Shown in pieces: positions 33,334 to 43,040 of a stretch of DNA of 64,000 nt (position 1 is its first letter; the number at the start of each line of letters is the position of its first letter). Origin of the DNA: Alphaproteobacteria bacterium. GTDB lineage: Bacteria > Pseudomonadota > Alphaproteobacteria > Sphingomonadales > Sphingomonadaceae. The notes below the pieces were generated by a model, which ran no database searches, was not told the DNA's origin, and was given only the letters and a program-made list of their open reading frames with translations. The stretch lies in the NCBI GenBank assembly GCA_005883305.1, contig VBAC01000001.1, positions 1,302,001 to 1,366,000 of the forward strand. Direction: 5' to 3'. The position numbers and the translations under genes were made by a program.

Positions 33334-33933
33334 ATGTCTCATTCGAAGCGGATCGTCGGCCTGTACGAGGACCATGCCGCCGCCTGGGACCGCCAGCGCC
33401 CCCGCGATCTGCACGAGGCGGCCTGGCTCGAGCGCTTCGCCGCCTTCCTTCCGGCCGGCGGCAGCGTGCTCGACATCGGCTGCGGCATGGGCGAGCCGGT
33501 CGCCCGCTGGTTCATCGAGCGGGGCTACCGGATCACCGGCACCGATTCCGCGCCCTCGCTGATCGCCCTCGCCGAAAGCCGTTTCCCCGAGATGGAATGG
33601 CTCGTCGGAGACATGCGCGGGCTGGACCTCGGCCGGGCGTTCGACGGCATCCTCGCCTGGCACAGCTTCTTCCACCTCGCCCATGACGACCAGCGGGGGA
33701 TGTTTCCCATCTTCGCCGCCCATTCGGCTCCCGGCGCGCCCTTGATGTTCACCAGCGGAACCAGCCATGGCGAGGCGATCGGCGAGTGGATGGGCGAGCC
33801 GCTCTATCATGGCAGCCTCGCGCCCGAGGAATATCGAGCGCTGCTCGCCGCGAACGGCTTCGGCGTCGCCGCCCACAAGGCGAGCGATCCCGACTGCGGC
33901 GGCTCGACGGTGTGGCTCGCGATAAAGGAATGA
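33334..33933 (+). CDS. Class I SAM-dependent methyltransferase
   Basis: A 199-aa Rossmann methyltransferase with SAM motif SVLDIGCGMGEPVARW near residue 45. The acidic ribose-binding segment ITGTDSAPSLI and motif FDGILAWHSFFHL follow. The pattern resembles small UbiE/Methyltransf_11-type proteins without a defined substrate. It is divergent from pcm; the shared gap probably contains both promoters. Confidence 0.85.
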   Translation: MSHSKRIVGLYEDHAAAWDRQRPRDLHEAAWLERFAAFLPAGGSVLDIGCGMGEPVARWFIERGYRITGTDSAPSLIALAESRFPEMEWLVGDMRGLDLGRAFDGILAWHSFFHLAHDDQRGMFPIFAAHSAPGAPLMFTSGTSHGEAIGEWMGEPLYHGSLAPEEYRALLAANGFGVAAHKASDPDCGGSTVWLAIKE

Positions 33934-33990
33934 AAAGCCGCGGCCGGATCGACCGGCCGCGGCAAATTAGTCGTCGTGATCGCGGAGGGG

Positions 33991-34323
33991 TCAGCTGGGC
34001 TGGCCCGAGCCGCCTTTCTCGAAATCGTCGCTGTCTTCGCCTTGCTGGCGGGTCTTGTCGAACTGGCCCTGCTCCTGCTGGCCGCCGAAGCCGCCTTCGC
34101 CCTTCTGGCTGCCCTGGCCGCTTTCGCTCTTCTGACCGAATTCCTGGCCGCCCTGCTGGGCCTGGTCCTTGCCGGCGCCGGCGAGCTCGTCCTGCTTGCC
34201 CTGGCCGAATTCCTGCGAGCCCTGCTCGCCTTTCTCCCCCTGCTGCTTGTCGAACTGCCCGAAAGCCGGCTTCTCGCCCTGCTGGTCGGATTGCTGACCC
34301 TGATCCTTGTTGAACTCGCCCAT
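33991..34323 (-). CDS. Low-complexity Gln/Gly/Lys-rich hydrophilin-like protein
   Basis: A 110-aa protein made almost wholly of Gln, Gly, Lys, Glu, Asp and Phe, with repeated F-x-Q units (FGQFDKQQGEKG, QEFGQGKQDE, QEFGQKSESG). No hydrophobic core, signal or membrane segment is present, so it is probably disordered in solution. Such compositions occur in desiccation- or osmotic-stress hydrophilins; the role here is inference. Third-position GC is normal for the genome, so it is not an artefact frame. Confidence 0.62.
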   Translation of the reverse strand: MGEFNKDQGQQSDQQGEKPAFGQFDKQQGEKGEQGSQEFGQGKQDELAGAGKDQAQQGGQEFGQKSESGQGSQKGEGGFGGQQEQGQFDKTRQQGEDSDDFEKGGSGQPS

Positions 34324-34527
34324 GAGGAGACCCTTCACGACTGCCGGCGTCGGCGGCACCACGCCGCCGCTCGCCCGGGAAAGATAACTCAAATCAGTAA
34401 CCTGCGGTTCCGGCGGCTGGGCGCTCAAATCAATCCTGCGAGCGGTTCGGACGGTATGAAATAATGTTGCGCAAACTCAATAAAGGAATATGGTATTTTG
34501 TTGTCCTTTCAGGTGGCAGGGGGAACT

Positions 34528-36294
34528 ATGGGCAACTCGCCTGAATACGGCGCAAATTTGCGCAATATCGTGCTCGGCCTGTTCATTACCGCGACTTGCG
34601 GCGCCTGCACCCATTTGCAGACCAATCCGACGGGAGACGTTCCTTCCGTCGCTGGAGGGGCCGCCTCGACGGCGGGCGCTCAGCGTGGTCTTTCTTATGC
34701 GCTGCCCATGGTGCAATACCATTTGAAGATCTCCCGCTCGCTCGATTCCTGCCCGGACGACCGCCCCCCCACCTTCGCGACCAAGGTGGAAGCCAGCGAG
34801 CGTTATGTCGCGGGCGAACGGTTCGAGGTCGACTATCAGGTTATGTCGTCGATCTTGAAGACAACAAATTTTGAGATGACGTGGCATGAATCGGGGACGA
34901 TCAGGACGGTCAATGCCCGGGCGCAAGACCAAACCGGTACCGTGCTCACCAATCTTGCAAGGATCGGTCTTTCGGTCGCCTCCGCCGCGGGGGGCGTACC
35001 CATCGCCCCGGCTGCCTTCAATGACCTCACGGCGTCGACCTATTCGAACCTGAACATCCATCGCCCTGCCGAAGGCCCCGTTCCGATCGTGACCCTTCGT
35101 TGTTCGGCCGCGGCCCGCGCCGACCTCGCTGAACTCAAGCAGAAGACTGACGCGGTAACGGCACTGACCCCCGTCATCGCCGGGCTGAACGCCGACGTCG
35201 TTCGGCTCAGCGCGCTCGCTTCGCTGGAGGTGATGCTGCCGGCGGACCAGGCCGAGCTCAGCGCCCAGGTTCATACGCTCATGCTCAAGGAGCAGGAGCT
35301 GAGGACGCTGGTCGATCAAATCGCAACCCTGCAAGCGCGGCTCAGTGCGAGTGACGAGGTGGATTGGCCCGTCCAGCCGAGCGGACCCGGTGCGCACAGC
35401 GCAACGATCGGCCCGGACCAGGCGAGTCTTCGCAGACTAATGACGTTGCTCGAGATTTACGTGGACGGGCAACGGATGGACCCGCAACCGGCGGACCTGC
35501 TGCCAATGTCCGTGATTTGCCGCGGAATTGGGGAGCCGGTGCCGGCCTCCCGCTGTCTCAGCGACCTTGCTGCGCTCAGCTTGGGCATTGTTCCCTCGGT
35601 TTCGCAGGATTCCCATCCGGCGCGGACAGCCGATGAAAGGTTGAATTCCTCGGTGATCCCGCCTTCGGACCGCCGCTGGGCTCGGGGGATATTCATTCGT
35701 GAACCGATCGACGGGCGGCTGATTGTCTGTGCTGCGCCCGAGGTGGTGGCCGGCCAGGAGTGCACAAACGGCACACGCCCCGTTCTGCGCGACGAACCGC
35801 TTATCGCGCCCCAATTGGGTCGGCTGCGGCTATTGCCTTTCCGAAGCAGGGCATTCGAGAACAATGAGCTAAAGCTTTCGATGCGCGCCAACGGCTTCGT
35901 CGAGCAGTTCAGCTATGGGGAGGAAAGCTCCGCCGCAGCGGCAACAGGCACCGCGGCCGATATTGCCGAGCGGTATCAGGTCGCGCAGGAGGCCAGGGAG
36001 ACCGAACGCCGGAGCGACATCCAATATGCGCGGGATACGCAAACCTACTTGCGCAATGAAGCGGCCGCAAGCCGGGCGGAGCAGCTGGCCCAACTCACCA
36101 ACCAACGCGACCTTCTCATCGCCCAAAGGGATCTGCTCACGACGCAAACCGGAGTGCCGGATCAAGCCGGTATCGCTCAGCTCGCCGCGGAAAAGGCGCG
36201 CATCGATGGCGAGGTGGCCCTGGTTCAGTCGCAAATCGCGCGATTGCGGGCAGCCACTGAATTGGCGGGCGCGCAAGCGGCGCGCTCGCCCTGA
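34528..36294 (+). CDS. Large lipoprotein-like protein with C-terminal coiled coil, unknown
   Basis: A 588-aa protein starting MGNSPEYGANLRNIVLGLFI. A hydrophobic stretch ends at TATCGAC, so lipid attachment at a cysteine near residue 27 is likely. The middle (residues about 70-200) is mixed alpha/beta. Residues about 205-280 and 480-585 are Gln/Ala/Arg-rich helical repeats with strong coiled-coil character. Codon use and base composition are less GC-rich than neighbours, suggesting later acquisition. AGGGGGA precedes the chosen ATG. I do not recognise the family. Confidence 0.66.
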   Translation: MGNSPEYGANLRNIVLGLFITATCGACTHLQTNPTGDVPSVAGGAASTAGAQRGLSYALPMVQYHLKISRSLDSCPDDRPPTFATKVEASERYVAGERFEVDYQVMSSILKTTNFEMTWHESGTIRTVNARAQDQTGTVLTNLARIGLSVASAAGGVPIAPAAFNDLTASTYSNLNIHRPAEGPVPIVTLRCSAAARADLAELKQKTDAVTALTPVIAGLNADVVRLSALASLEVMLPADQAELSAQVHTLMLKEQELRTLVDQIATLQARLSASDEVDWPVQPSGPGAHSATIGPDQASLRRLMTLLEIYVDGQRMDPQPADLLPMSVICRGIGEPVPASRCLSDLAALSLGIVPSVSQDSHPARTADERLNSSVIPPSDRRWARGIFIREPIDGRLIVCAAPEVVAGQECTNGTRPVLRDEPLIAPQLGRLRLLPFRSRAFENNELKLSMRANGFVEQFSYGEESSAAAATGTAADIAERYQVAQEARETERRSDIQYARDTQTYLRNEAAASRAEQLAQLTNQRDLLIAQRDLLTTQTGVPDQAGIAQLAAEKARIDGEVALVQSQIARLRAATELAGAQAARSP

Positions 36295-36297
36295 TCC

Positions 36298-37080
36298 TCA
36301 AATGAGACCCGCCAGCGGGCTCGAAGGATCCGCGTAGCGGCGCCGGCCCATTCGCCCGGCGAGGTAGGCGAGGCGCCCGCTCTCGACCGCGAGCCTCATC
36401 GCGCGGGCCATCAGAACGGGGTCCTTCGCCTCGGCGATCGCGGTGTTCATCAGCACGCCGTCGCAGCCCAATTCCATCGCCACGCTCGCGTCCGACGCGG
36501 TGCCGACACCCGCGTCGACCAGCACCGGCACGCCCGCGCCTTCGACGATCAGCCTTATCGTCACCCGGTTCTGGATTCCGAGCCCGGAGCCGATCGGAGC
36601 GCCCAGCGGCATGATCGCCACCGCGCCGGACTCTTCGAGCTGCTTCGCGGCGATCGGATCGTCGACGCAATAGACCATCGGCTTGAAGCCCTCCTTCACC
36701 AGGGTCTCCGTGGCCTTCAGCGTCTCGCGCATATCGGGATAGAGAGTCTTGGCCTCGCCCAGCACCTCGAGCTTGACCAGCTCCCACCCGCCCGCCTCGC
36801 GCGCCAGCCGGAGCGTCCGGATCGCCTCCTCGGCGGTGAAGCAGCCGGCGGTGTTGGGGAGGTAGGTGATCGTCTTCGGGTCGATATAATCGGTCAGCAG
36901 CGGCTGGCCCGGATCGGAGATGTTGACCCGCCGCACCGCGACGGTGACGATCTCCGCCCCCGAGGCCGCGACCGCCGCCGCGTTCTGCTCGAAGCTCTTA
37001 TACTTGCCGGTGCCGACGATCAGCCGCGAGGAGAAGGTCTTGCCGGCCACGGTCCATGTGTCCGCCTGGGCTGGAATCAC
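36298..37080 (-). CDS. thiG: Thiazole synthase
   Basis: Builds the thiazole phosphate of thiamine using ThiS-thiocarboxylate, DXP and dehydroglycine. The 260-aa TIM-barrel protein has [34 protein letters not shown], the Schiff-base lysine segment [16 protein letters not shown], and [12 protein letters not shown]. The partner thiS lies upstream on the same strand at 37763-37975, separated by an opposite-strand gene and a repeat. The usual thiS-thiG adjacency has therefore been broken. Confidence 0.95.
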   Translation of the reverse strand: MIPAQADTWTVAGKTFSSRLIVGTGKYKSFEQNAAAVAASGAEIVTVAVRRVNISDPGQPLLTDYIDPKTITYLPNTAGCFTAEEAIRTLRLAREAGGWELVKLEVLGEAKTLYPDMRETLKATETLVKEGFKPMVYCVDDPIAAKQLEESGAVAIMPLGAPIGSGLGIQNRVTIRLIVEGAGVPVLVDAGVGTASDASVAMELGCDGVLMNTAIAEAKDPVLMARAMRLAVESGRLAYLAGRMGRRRYADPSSPLAGLI

Positions 37081-37187
37081 GCTGCGGGTGTCCGTTCCTT
37101 GTTGGGTGGGTGCCGCCGATATAGGCGCGAACGCCCCCGGAGAAACCCCGACTTTCGCAAAGCCTCCGGCGGCCTTACAAATCGGGC

Positions 37188-37625
37188 ATGATCCTGCGAC
37201 TCCTGATCCTGGTCTCGGCCGCCTTCCTCCTTCCCGCGCAGGCTTGCGCTCAGGAGCCCGATATCGTCGTCCAGGGCGACGCCGCGCGCGCCGAGATCGA
37301 GCGAGTCCTCAACGCCGACAATCTCGACACCACCCGACTGAGCGCCCGAGACGTCGTCGACATCATAACGGGAATCCCGCGCGGCCGGGCGCCCGAGGAT
37401 TTCTGGAACGCCTACCAGCTCCACGTCCGCGCCTGGAGCCGCCTGGCCGACGCGGTCGAGCGCGCCCAGAGTGCGCAGGGCGAATCGACTCTTGGCGAAG
37501 GTATGGAGGAGGTCGAGGCCGCCGAGGGGGCGATCGAGACGACGTTCGACGAGGTGGAGCGGATCGCCACCCGCTACGGCGCCCGCCTTCCGCCGCCCCC
37601 CGTCGACACCAATTCGATCGCCTGA
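37188..37625 (+). CDS. Periplasmic hypothetical protein
   Basis: A 145-aa protein with signal peptide [22 protein letters not shown]. The mature domain is acidic and helical ([34 protein letters not shown]…). No catalytic motif is visible. It sits between thiG and thiS on the opposite strand, so it was likely inserted into the thiamine locus. Confidence 0.65.
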   Translation: MILRLLILVSAAFLLPAQACAQEPDIVVQGDAARAEIERVLNADNLDTTRLSARDVVDIITGIPRGRAPEDFWNAYQLHVRAWSRLADAVERAQSAQGESTLGEGMEEVEAAEGAIETTFDEVERIATRYGARLPPPPVDTNSIA

Positions 37626-37648
37626 TCAGCTTGGATTAACCATTCACC

Positions 37649-37747
37649 GCTCATCCTCAGTAGGGACTGAGCCTGGCGAAGGCCCGTATCGAAGGACCAT
37701 CCTTCGATACGCCGTTTCGACAGGCTCAACGGCTACTCAGGATGAGC
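37649..37747. repeat. Palindromic repeat, family R4
   Basis: Outer arms GCTCATCCTCAGTAG…CTACTCAGGATGAGC pair with each other. Inner blocks CTGAGCCTGGCGAAGG and CCGTTTCGACAGGCTCAACGG, and the central hairpin GTATCGAAGGACCATCCTTCGATAC, complete a long cruciform-capable sequence. It lies between convergent genes and could act as a bidirectional terminator. Confidence 0.85.
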
Positions 37748-37762
37748 GGGTGTGGGTATCTC

Positions 37763-37975
37763 CTACCCGCCCCCGACGAACGTCACGATCTCGAAATCGT
37801 CGCCGTCCTCGACTCGCACCTGCGAGAGCGCCGATCGGGGCACGATCTCGAGATTGCGCTCGACCGCGACCTTGGCCGGCTCGAGGCCGAGCTCGAGCGC
37901 GAGATCGGCAACGCTGATCCCCGCCGCCACGCGCCGGTGCGCGCCGTTGACCCTGATCGAAACCGTCTCGTCCAT
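37763..37975 (-). CDS. thiS: Sulfur carrier protein ThiS
   Basis: A 70-aa ubiquitin-fold sulfur carrier. It begins MDETVSIRVNGAHRRVAAG and ends IVTFVGGG, providing the C-terminal Gly-Gly that becomes the thiocarboxylate. KVAVERNLEIVPRS is the conserved central segment. It ends with one Gly more than the minimal GG. It lies about 700 bases upstream of its partner thiG. Confidence 0.92.
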   Translation of the reverse strand: MDETVSIRVNGAHRRVAAGISVADLALELGLEPAKVAVERNLEIVPRSALSQVRVEDGDDFEIVTFVGGG

Positions 37976-38022
37976 CCGCCTTCCTTTGCGCTTGCGCGGC
38001 GGGCGTCATATAGGCGCTGGCC

Positions 38023-38463
38023 ATGGCGGCGCTACCGGTCATCTACGTTCTCAACGGCCCCAACCTCAACCTGCTGGGCCTTCGCGAGCCCGAGATCTAC
38101 GGCTCGGACACGCTCGACGACATCGCCGACAGGCTGCAGGACAAGGCGAAGGCGCTGGGCCTCGCCATCGACATGCGCCAGTCGAACCATGAGGGCCACC
38201 TGATCGACTGGCTTCACGAGGCGAACGCCACGAGCGCCAAGGCCGTGCTGCTCAACGCCGGCGGCTACAGCCATAGCTCGGTCGCGCTTCACGACGCGGT
38301 CAGGGCGATCGCCGTGCCGGTGATCGAAGTGCACCTTTCCAATCCGCAGGCGCGCGAGGGCTTTCGCCGCCACTCGCTGGTCGCCTCCGCGGCCAAGGGG
38401 ACGATCGCCGGTTTCGGCGCGCTCGGCTACGAGCTTGCTCTGGACGCGGCCGCCCGTCTCTGA
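38023..38463 (+). CDS. aroQ: 3-dehydroquinate dehydratase, type II
   Basis: Third step of the shikimate pathway; 146 aa. The sequence has [24 protein letters not shown] with the catalytic Tyr and Asn, and [29 protein letters not shown] and the catalytic-histidine region [19 protein letters not shown] follow. It is followed closely by accB and accC, the aroQ-accBC order common in proteobacteria. Confidence 0.96.
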   Translation: MAALPVIYVLNGPNLNLLGLREPEIYGSDTLDDIADRLQDKAKALGLAIDMRQSNHEGHLIDWLHEANATSAKAVLLNAGGYSHSSVALHDAVRAIAVPVIEVHLSNPQAREGFRRHSLVASAAKGTIAGFGALGYELALDAAARL

Positions 38464-38510
38464 CAGGGAACGCCCACCCAATGGGGATTGGGCATGCGTA
38501 GAGGGGTAAT

Positions 38511-38984
38511 ATGAGCGACAAGGACAGCGCCGACGAGCCGATGCGGGTCGATACGGACCTGGTCAGGAAGCTCGCCGAGATGCTCGACGAGAACGACCTC
38601 AGCGAGATCGAGGTCGAGGACAACGGCCGCCGGATCGTGGTCAAGCGCAAGCTTTCGGGCGCGCCCGCCGCCTACGCGCCGCCTCCGCCGCCCGCCGCGA
38701 GCGCCGCCCCGCCTCCTCCCGCCGCCCCGGATCAGCCGCCCGCCGCGCATCCCGGCGCGGTCAAGTCCCCGATGGTCGGCACCGTCTACCTCTCCGCCGA
38801 GCCCGGCGCCGCGCCGTTCATGAGCATCGGCGCGAGCGTGAAGGAGGGTGACACCTTGCTCATCATCGAGGCGATGAAGGTGATGAATCCGATCGCCGCC
38901 CCGCGCTCCGGCGTGGTCAAGCAGATCCTCGTCCAGGACGCCCAGCCGGTGGAATATGAGCAGCCGCTGGCGATCATCGAATGA
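38511..38984 (+). CDS. accB: Biotin carboxyl carrier protein of acetyl-CoA carboxylase
   Basis: A 157-aa carrier. The biotinyl-lysine lies in EAMKVMNPI near residue 122. The protein has an N-terminal helical interaction region (LVRKLAEMLDENDLSEIEVE), a long Pro/Ala hinge (residues about 55-80), and the lipoyl-like biotinyl domain. GAGGGG precedes the ATG. It is translated with accC 42 bases downstream, supplying fatty-acid synthesis. Confidence 0.96.
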   Translation: MSDKDSADEPMRVDTDLVRKLAEMLDENDLSEIEVEDNGRRIVVKRKLSGAPAAYAPPPPPAASAAPPPPAAPDQPPAAHPGAVKSPMVGTVYLSAEPGAAPFMSIGASVKEGDTLLIIEAMKVMNPIAAPRSGVVKQILVQDAQPVEYEQPLAIIE

Positions 38985-39026
38985 AGCGCGGCCTCCCCGT
39001 CATCCATCCGGGTCGGACGAAGTAAG

Positions 39027-40376
39027 ATGCCGATCGAGAAGGTCCTGATCGCCAACCGCGGCGAGATCGCGCTTCGAATCCACCGCGCCTGCCACGAAAT
39101 GGGGATCAAGACGGTCGCAGTCCATTCGACCGCGGACACCGAGGCGATGCACGTCCGCCTCGCCGACGAGGCGATCTGTATCGGCCCGCCACCGGCCAGC
39201 GAATCCTATCTCAACATCCCGGCGATCATCTCCGCGGCCGAGATCAGCCATGCCGACGCGATCCACCCCGGCTACGGGTTCCTGAGCGAGAATGCCCGCT
39301 TCGCCGAGATCGTCGAGAGCCACAACATCATCTGGATCGGCCCCAAGCCCGAGCATATCCGGACGATGGGCGACAAGATCGAGGCCAAGATCACCGCGGC
39401 CAAGCTCGGCCTGCCGCTGGTGCCGGGCTCCGCCGGGCCGGTCGAGACCCTCGCCGAAGCGAAGAAGGTGGCCGAGGGCACCGGCTATCCCCTGATCGTC
39501 AAGGCCGCCTCGGGCGGGGGCGGCCGCGGAATGAAGGTGGTCAATTCGCCAGACCAGCTCGAAACGCAGATCAGCCAGGCGCGCTCCGAGGCGAAGAGCG
39601 CCTTCGGCGACGACACCGTCTATATCGAAAAATATCTCGGCGACCCGCGCCACATCGAGTTCCAGGTGTTCGGCGACGGCAAGGGCAATGCCATCCACCT
39701 GGGCGAGCGCGACTGCTCGCTCCAGCGCCGCCACCAGAAGGTTCTGGAGGAAGCGCCCTCGCCGGTCGTCACTCCGGAGGAGCGCGACCGGATGGGCGGC
39801 ATCGTCAGCAAGGCGATGGCCGACATGGGCTATCGCGGCGCCGGCACGATCGAGTTCCTCTGGGAGAATGGGGAATTCTACTTCATCGAGATGAACACCC
39901 GCCTCCAGGTCGAGCATCCGGTGACCGAGGCGATCACCGGCCTCGATCTCGTCCGCGAGCAGATCCGGATCGCGGGCGGCCACCCGCTGACGCTTCGCCA
40001 GCAGGACGTCCAGTTCCGCGGCCACGCCATCGAATGCCGGATCAACGCCGAGGACCCCAGGACCTTCGCCCCCTCGCCCGGCACGGTGAAGCAATATCAC
40101 GCGCCGGGCGGAATGAACGTCCGCGTCGATAGCGGCCTCTACGCCGGCTACAAGGTGCCGCCTTATTACGACAGCATGATCGCCAAGCTGATCGTCTACG
40201 GCACCACCAGGGCGGGCGCGATGCGCCGCCTGCGCCGAAGCCTCGAGGAGTTCGTGATCGAGGGGATGAAGACCACGATCCCGCTTCACCAGAAGCTGCT
40301 CGACGATCCCGAATTCCAGGCCGGAGACTATACGATCAAGTGGCTGGAAGAGTGGCTGGCGCGCGACGGAAGCTGA
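39027..40376 (+). CDS. accC: Biotin carboxylase of acetyl-CoA carboxylase
   Basis: ATP-grasp enzyme carboxylating biotin on AccB; 449 aa. Features in order are [18 protein letters not shown] and [11 protein letters not shown]. The glycine-rich ATP loop [14 protein letters not shown] follows near residue 160, then [19 protein letters not shown] and the metal/bicarbonate segment [16 protein letters not shown]. Length and order match the family. It is the last gene of aroQ-accB-accC. Confidence 0.97.
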   Translation: MPIEKVLIANRGEIALRIHRACHEMGIKTVAVHSTADTEAMHVRLADEAICIGPPPASESYLNIPAIISAAEISHADAIHPGYGFLSENARFAEIVESHNIIWIGPKPEHIRTMGDKIEAKITAAKLGLPLVPGSAGPVETLAEAKKVAEGTGYPLIVKAASGGGGRGMKVVNSPDQLETQISQARSEAKSAFGDDTVYIEKYLGDPRHIEFQVFGDGKGNAIHLGERDCSLQRRHQKVLEEAPSPVVTPEERDRMGGIVSKAMADMGYRGAGTIEFLWENGEFYFIEMNTRLQVEHPVTEAITGLDLVREQIRIAGGHPLTLRQQDVQFRGHAIECRINAEDPRTFAPSPGTVKQYHAPGGMNVRVDSGLYAGYKVPPYYDSMIAKLIVYGTTRAGAMRRLRRSLEEFVIEGMKTTIPLHQKLLDDPEFQAGDYTIKWLEEWLARDGS

Positions 40377-40445
40377 CCCGCCGCCGCCTCCTTTACCCCC
40401 TCCCCCGCCAGCCCTATGAAGCCATAGGGGATTGGGGAGGCATTC

Positions 40446-41015
40446 ATGCTCATCACTTTGATCGTTCTCGGAGTCGTCGTCGTCCTGCTCATCTGGGGCG
40501 TTGCGATCTACAACCGGCTGGTGCGGCTTCGCGCCCTGGTCAAAGAGGGCTTCAGCGGGATCACGGTGCAGCTGCGCCGCCGCGCCGACCTCATCCCCAA
40601 CCTCGTCGCCACCGTTCAGGGCTATGCCACCCACGAGCGCGAGACCCTGACCCAGGTGATCGAGCATCGCGGCGACGCGGTTGCGGCCAAGGGGGTCGCG
40701 GCGACCGCCCAGGCCGACACCGCCTTCTCGGCGATGCTGGGGCGGCTGATGGCCGTCGCCGAGGCCTATCCCGACCTCAAGGCCGACGACAATTTCCGAC
40801 AGCTTCAGGACGAGCTCAGCGAGATCGAGGACAATCTGCAGAGCGCCCGGCGCTACTACAACGCCACCGTCCGCGACCTGAACACGCGGGTCCAGTCCTT
40901 CCCCGACGTGATCTTCGCCCGGCCGCTCGGCTTCACCGAAGAGGAATTCTACACCGACACCGACGCCTCGATCCAGAACGCGCCGGTGGTGAGCTTCGAC
41001 GCCGCGAAGGCCTGA
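40446..41015 (+). CDS. LemA family protein
   Basis: A 189-aa protein with one N-terminal membrane helix (residues 3-22), then the conserved helical LemA domain. YNRLVRLRALVKEGFSGITVQLRRRADLIPNLVATVQGYATHE and LQDELSEIEDNLQSARRYYNATVRDLN are its strongest matches. LemA proteins often pair with a DUF2207 or TPM-domain membrane protein, as here. Function at the envelope is not established. Confidence 0.94.
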   Translation: MLITLIVLGVVVVLLIWGVAIYNRLVRLRALVKEGFSGITVQLRRRADLIPNLVATVQGYATHERETLTQVIEHRGDAVAAKGVAATAQADTAFSAMLGRLMAVAEAYPDLKADDNFRQLQDELSEIEDNLQSARRYYNATVRDLNTRVQSFPDVIFARPLGFTEEEFYTDTDASIQNAPVVSFDAAKA

Positions 41016-41019
41016 GCCG

Positions 41020-42993
41020 GTGACCGCCTCACGGCCGTTCGCCGCGCTGCTGGTGGTCGCGCTGGCCTTCCTCGCGCCGGCTTCCGCGCCCGCCAAGCCG
41101 ACCGGGGGCAAGGATCCGTTCGTCGCGGCCAGCCAGGGTGGCGAGCGGATCGTCTCCTACCGAAGCGACATCGACCTCGCGCGCGATTCCTCGCTCCACG
41201 TTACCGAGACGATCCGGGTCAACGCCGAGGGCGGCGACATCCGTCACGGCATCTACCGCGATTTCCCCACCCGCTACGAGCGGGACGGACGCACGGTCCG
41301 AGTCGGCTTCACCGTCGAGAGCGTCGAGCGCGACGGCCAGGCCGAGCCTTGGTCGCGCGAATCGATCAGCAACGGCGTGCGCGTGAAGATCGGCGACGCC
41401 GACGTCGACGTGCCCCCCGGCGAGCACGTCTACACGATCCGCTACACCACGACGCGGCAGCTCAACTTCTCCAACCCCGCCTTCGACGAGCTCTACTGGA
41501 ACGTGACCGGCAACGGCTGGGTCTTCCCGATCGATTCGGCGGAAGTCCGGGTTCACCTGCCCCAACCGGTCGAGTTCGGGGAGACGAACCTCTACACCGG
41601 CCCACAGGGATCGACCGACCACAACGCCGAGCTGGTTTCGAGCGAGGCCGACGCCATCGTCCTGCGCACCACCCGGCCGCTGGGGCCCTATGAGGGCTTC
41701 ACCGTCTCGGTCACCTGGCCGAAGGGCGTGATTTCGGCCCCGCCGCCGCCTTCCGCTTTCTCGCAATGGATGCAGGATTACGGCCCGCTCGCCGCCGGCC
41801 TGCTCGCCCTGGCGGCGCTGGCCGGATTCTATTTCTACGCCTGGCTTCGGGCCGGGCGCGGTCCGATCCCCGGAACGGTCGTGCCGCTGTTCTCGCCGCC
41901 CGAGGGGATGAGCGCGGCGGCGGTCCGCTACGTTCGGCGGATGCGCTTCGACAATCGCTGCTACGCCGCCGCCATCGTCGACAGCGGGGTCCACGGCAAG
42001 ATCCGCCTGGTGGAGAGCGAGGGCGGCTTTTTCGGCGGCAAGAAGACCCGCATCGAAAAGACCGCCGAGCCCGACGACATGGCCCCGCCCGAGCGCGCGA
42101 TGCTTGGCGCGCTGTTCGTCTGGAGCGAAAGCGTCGAGATGGACAAGAAGAACCATGCCGTGTTCGGCAAGGCGAAGAGCGGCCTCCAGGAGGGCCTCGC
42201 CGAGGCCTATAAGGGCAAACTCTTCCTGACCAATCTCGGCTGGGCCTGGGCGGGGCTGTGGCTGATGCTGGCGGCGATGATGCTGGTCGGCGGGATGCTG
42301 ATCTCCGCCGATCCCTTCGCCGATCCCGGCGACGGCGCGGTCGCCTGGCTCGGCCTCGGCCTGTTCCTCGTCGCGCTCGGCCTCGCGCCTCGGGCCAGGC
42401 GCAGCGGCGCCGGGGGCTGGATCGCCCTCGTCGTCTCCATCCTCGCCGGCCTGGCCGGGCTGTTCTTGCTGGTCGGGATGCTGGCCATAGCCTCGGGCGC
42501 CGGGCTGGTGCTGCCGATCCTCTCGCCGCTGCTCGCCTTGCCGCTCGTGATTTCCGCCTTCTGGTGGATGGCGGCGCCGACCAGGGAGGGCCGCTCGACC
42601 ATGGACTCGATCGCCGGCTTTCAGAAATATCTCTCGGTCACCGAGGAAAACCGGCTCGAAGTGCTCCACCCGCCGGAGAAGACGCCCGAGCTGTTCGAAC
42701 GCTATTTGCCTTATGCGATCGCGCTCGGAGTCGAGAACAGGTGGGCGGCGCGCTTCGCCGCCGTTCTCGCTGCGGCCGCCGCCGATCCGAACCGGTCCGG
42801 CCATACGGGCATGGGCTGGTACGTCGGCAGCCAGTCTCCCTGGGCCGACCCGGGCCGCTTCGCCGGCGCGGTGGGCGGCGCCCTGGCCAGCAGCGTCGCA
42901 TCGGCGGCGACCGCGCCGGGATCGAGCAGCGGCTCGGGCGGCGGCGGCTTTTCGGGCGGCGGCGGCGGCGGTGGCGGGGGCGGGGGCTGGTAG
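41020..42993 (+). CDS. DUF2207 membrane protein with Gly-rich tail
   Basis: A 657-aa protein starting at GTG, with signal peptide (ALLVVALAFLAPASAPAK). A beta-rich extracytoplasmic DUF2207 domain (residues about 40-230, YRSDIDLARDSSLHVTETIRV) comes next. A membrane helix near 255-275, a cytoplasmic region, and two or three further helices at about 405-515 follow. The end is a low-complexity Ser/Gly tract finishing in GGW. It follows lemA by five bases, the usual LemA-DUF2207 pair. Confidence 0.93.
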   Translation: MTASRPFAALLVVALAFLAPASAPAKPTGGKDPFVAASQGGERIVSYRSDIDLARDSSLHVTETIRVNAEGGDIRHGIYRDFPTRYERDGRTVRVGFTVESVERDGQAEPWSRESISNGVRVKIGDADVDVPPGEHVYTIRYTTTRQLNFSNPAFDELYWNVTGNGWVFPIDSAEVRVHLPQPVEFGETNLYTGPQGSTDHNAELVSSEADAIVLRTTRPLGPYEGFTVSVTWPKGVISAPPPPSAFSQWMQDYGPLAAGLLALAALAGFYFYAWLRAGRGPIPGTVVPLFSPPEGMSAAAVRYVRRMRFDNRCYAAAIVDSGVHGKIRLVESEGGFFGGKKTRIEKTAEPDDMAPPERAMLGALFVWSESVEMDKKNHAVFGKAKSGLQEGLAEAYKGKLFLTNLGWAWAGLWLMLAAMMLVGGMLISADPFADPGDGAVAWLGLGLFLVALGLAPRARRSGAGGWIALVVSILAGLAGLFLLVGMLAIASGAGLVLPILSPLLALPLVISAFWWMAAPTREGRSTMDSIAGFQKYLSVTEENRLEVLHPPEKTPELFERYLPYAIALGVENRWAARFAAVLAAAAADPNRSGHTGMGWYVGSQSPWADPGRFAGAVGGALASSVASAATAPGSSSGSGGGGFSGGGGGGGGGGGW

Positions 42994-43040
42994 GCTATAG
43001 GCCCGCCGCGAACGCCGCCGACGCATGAAAGGGACCTCGG

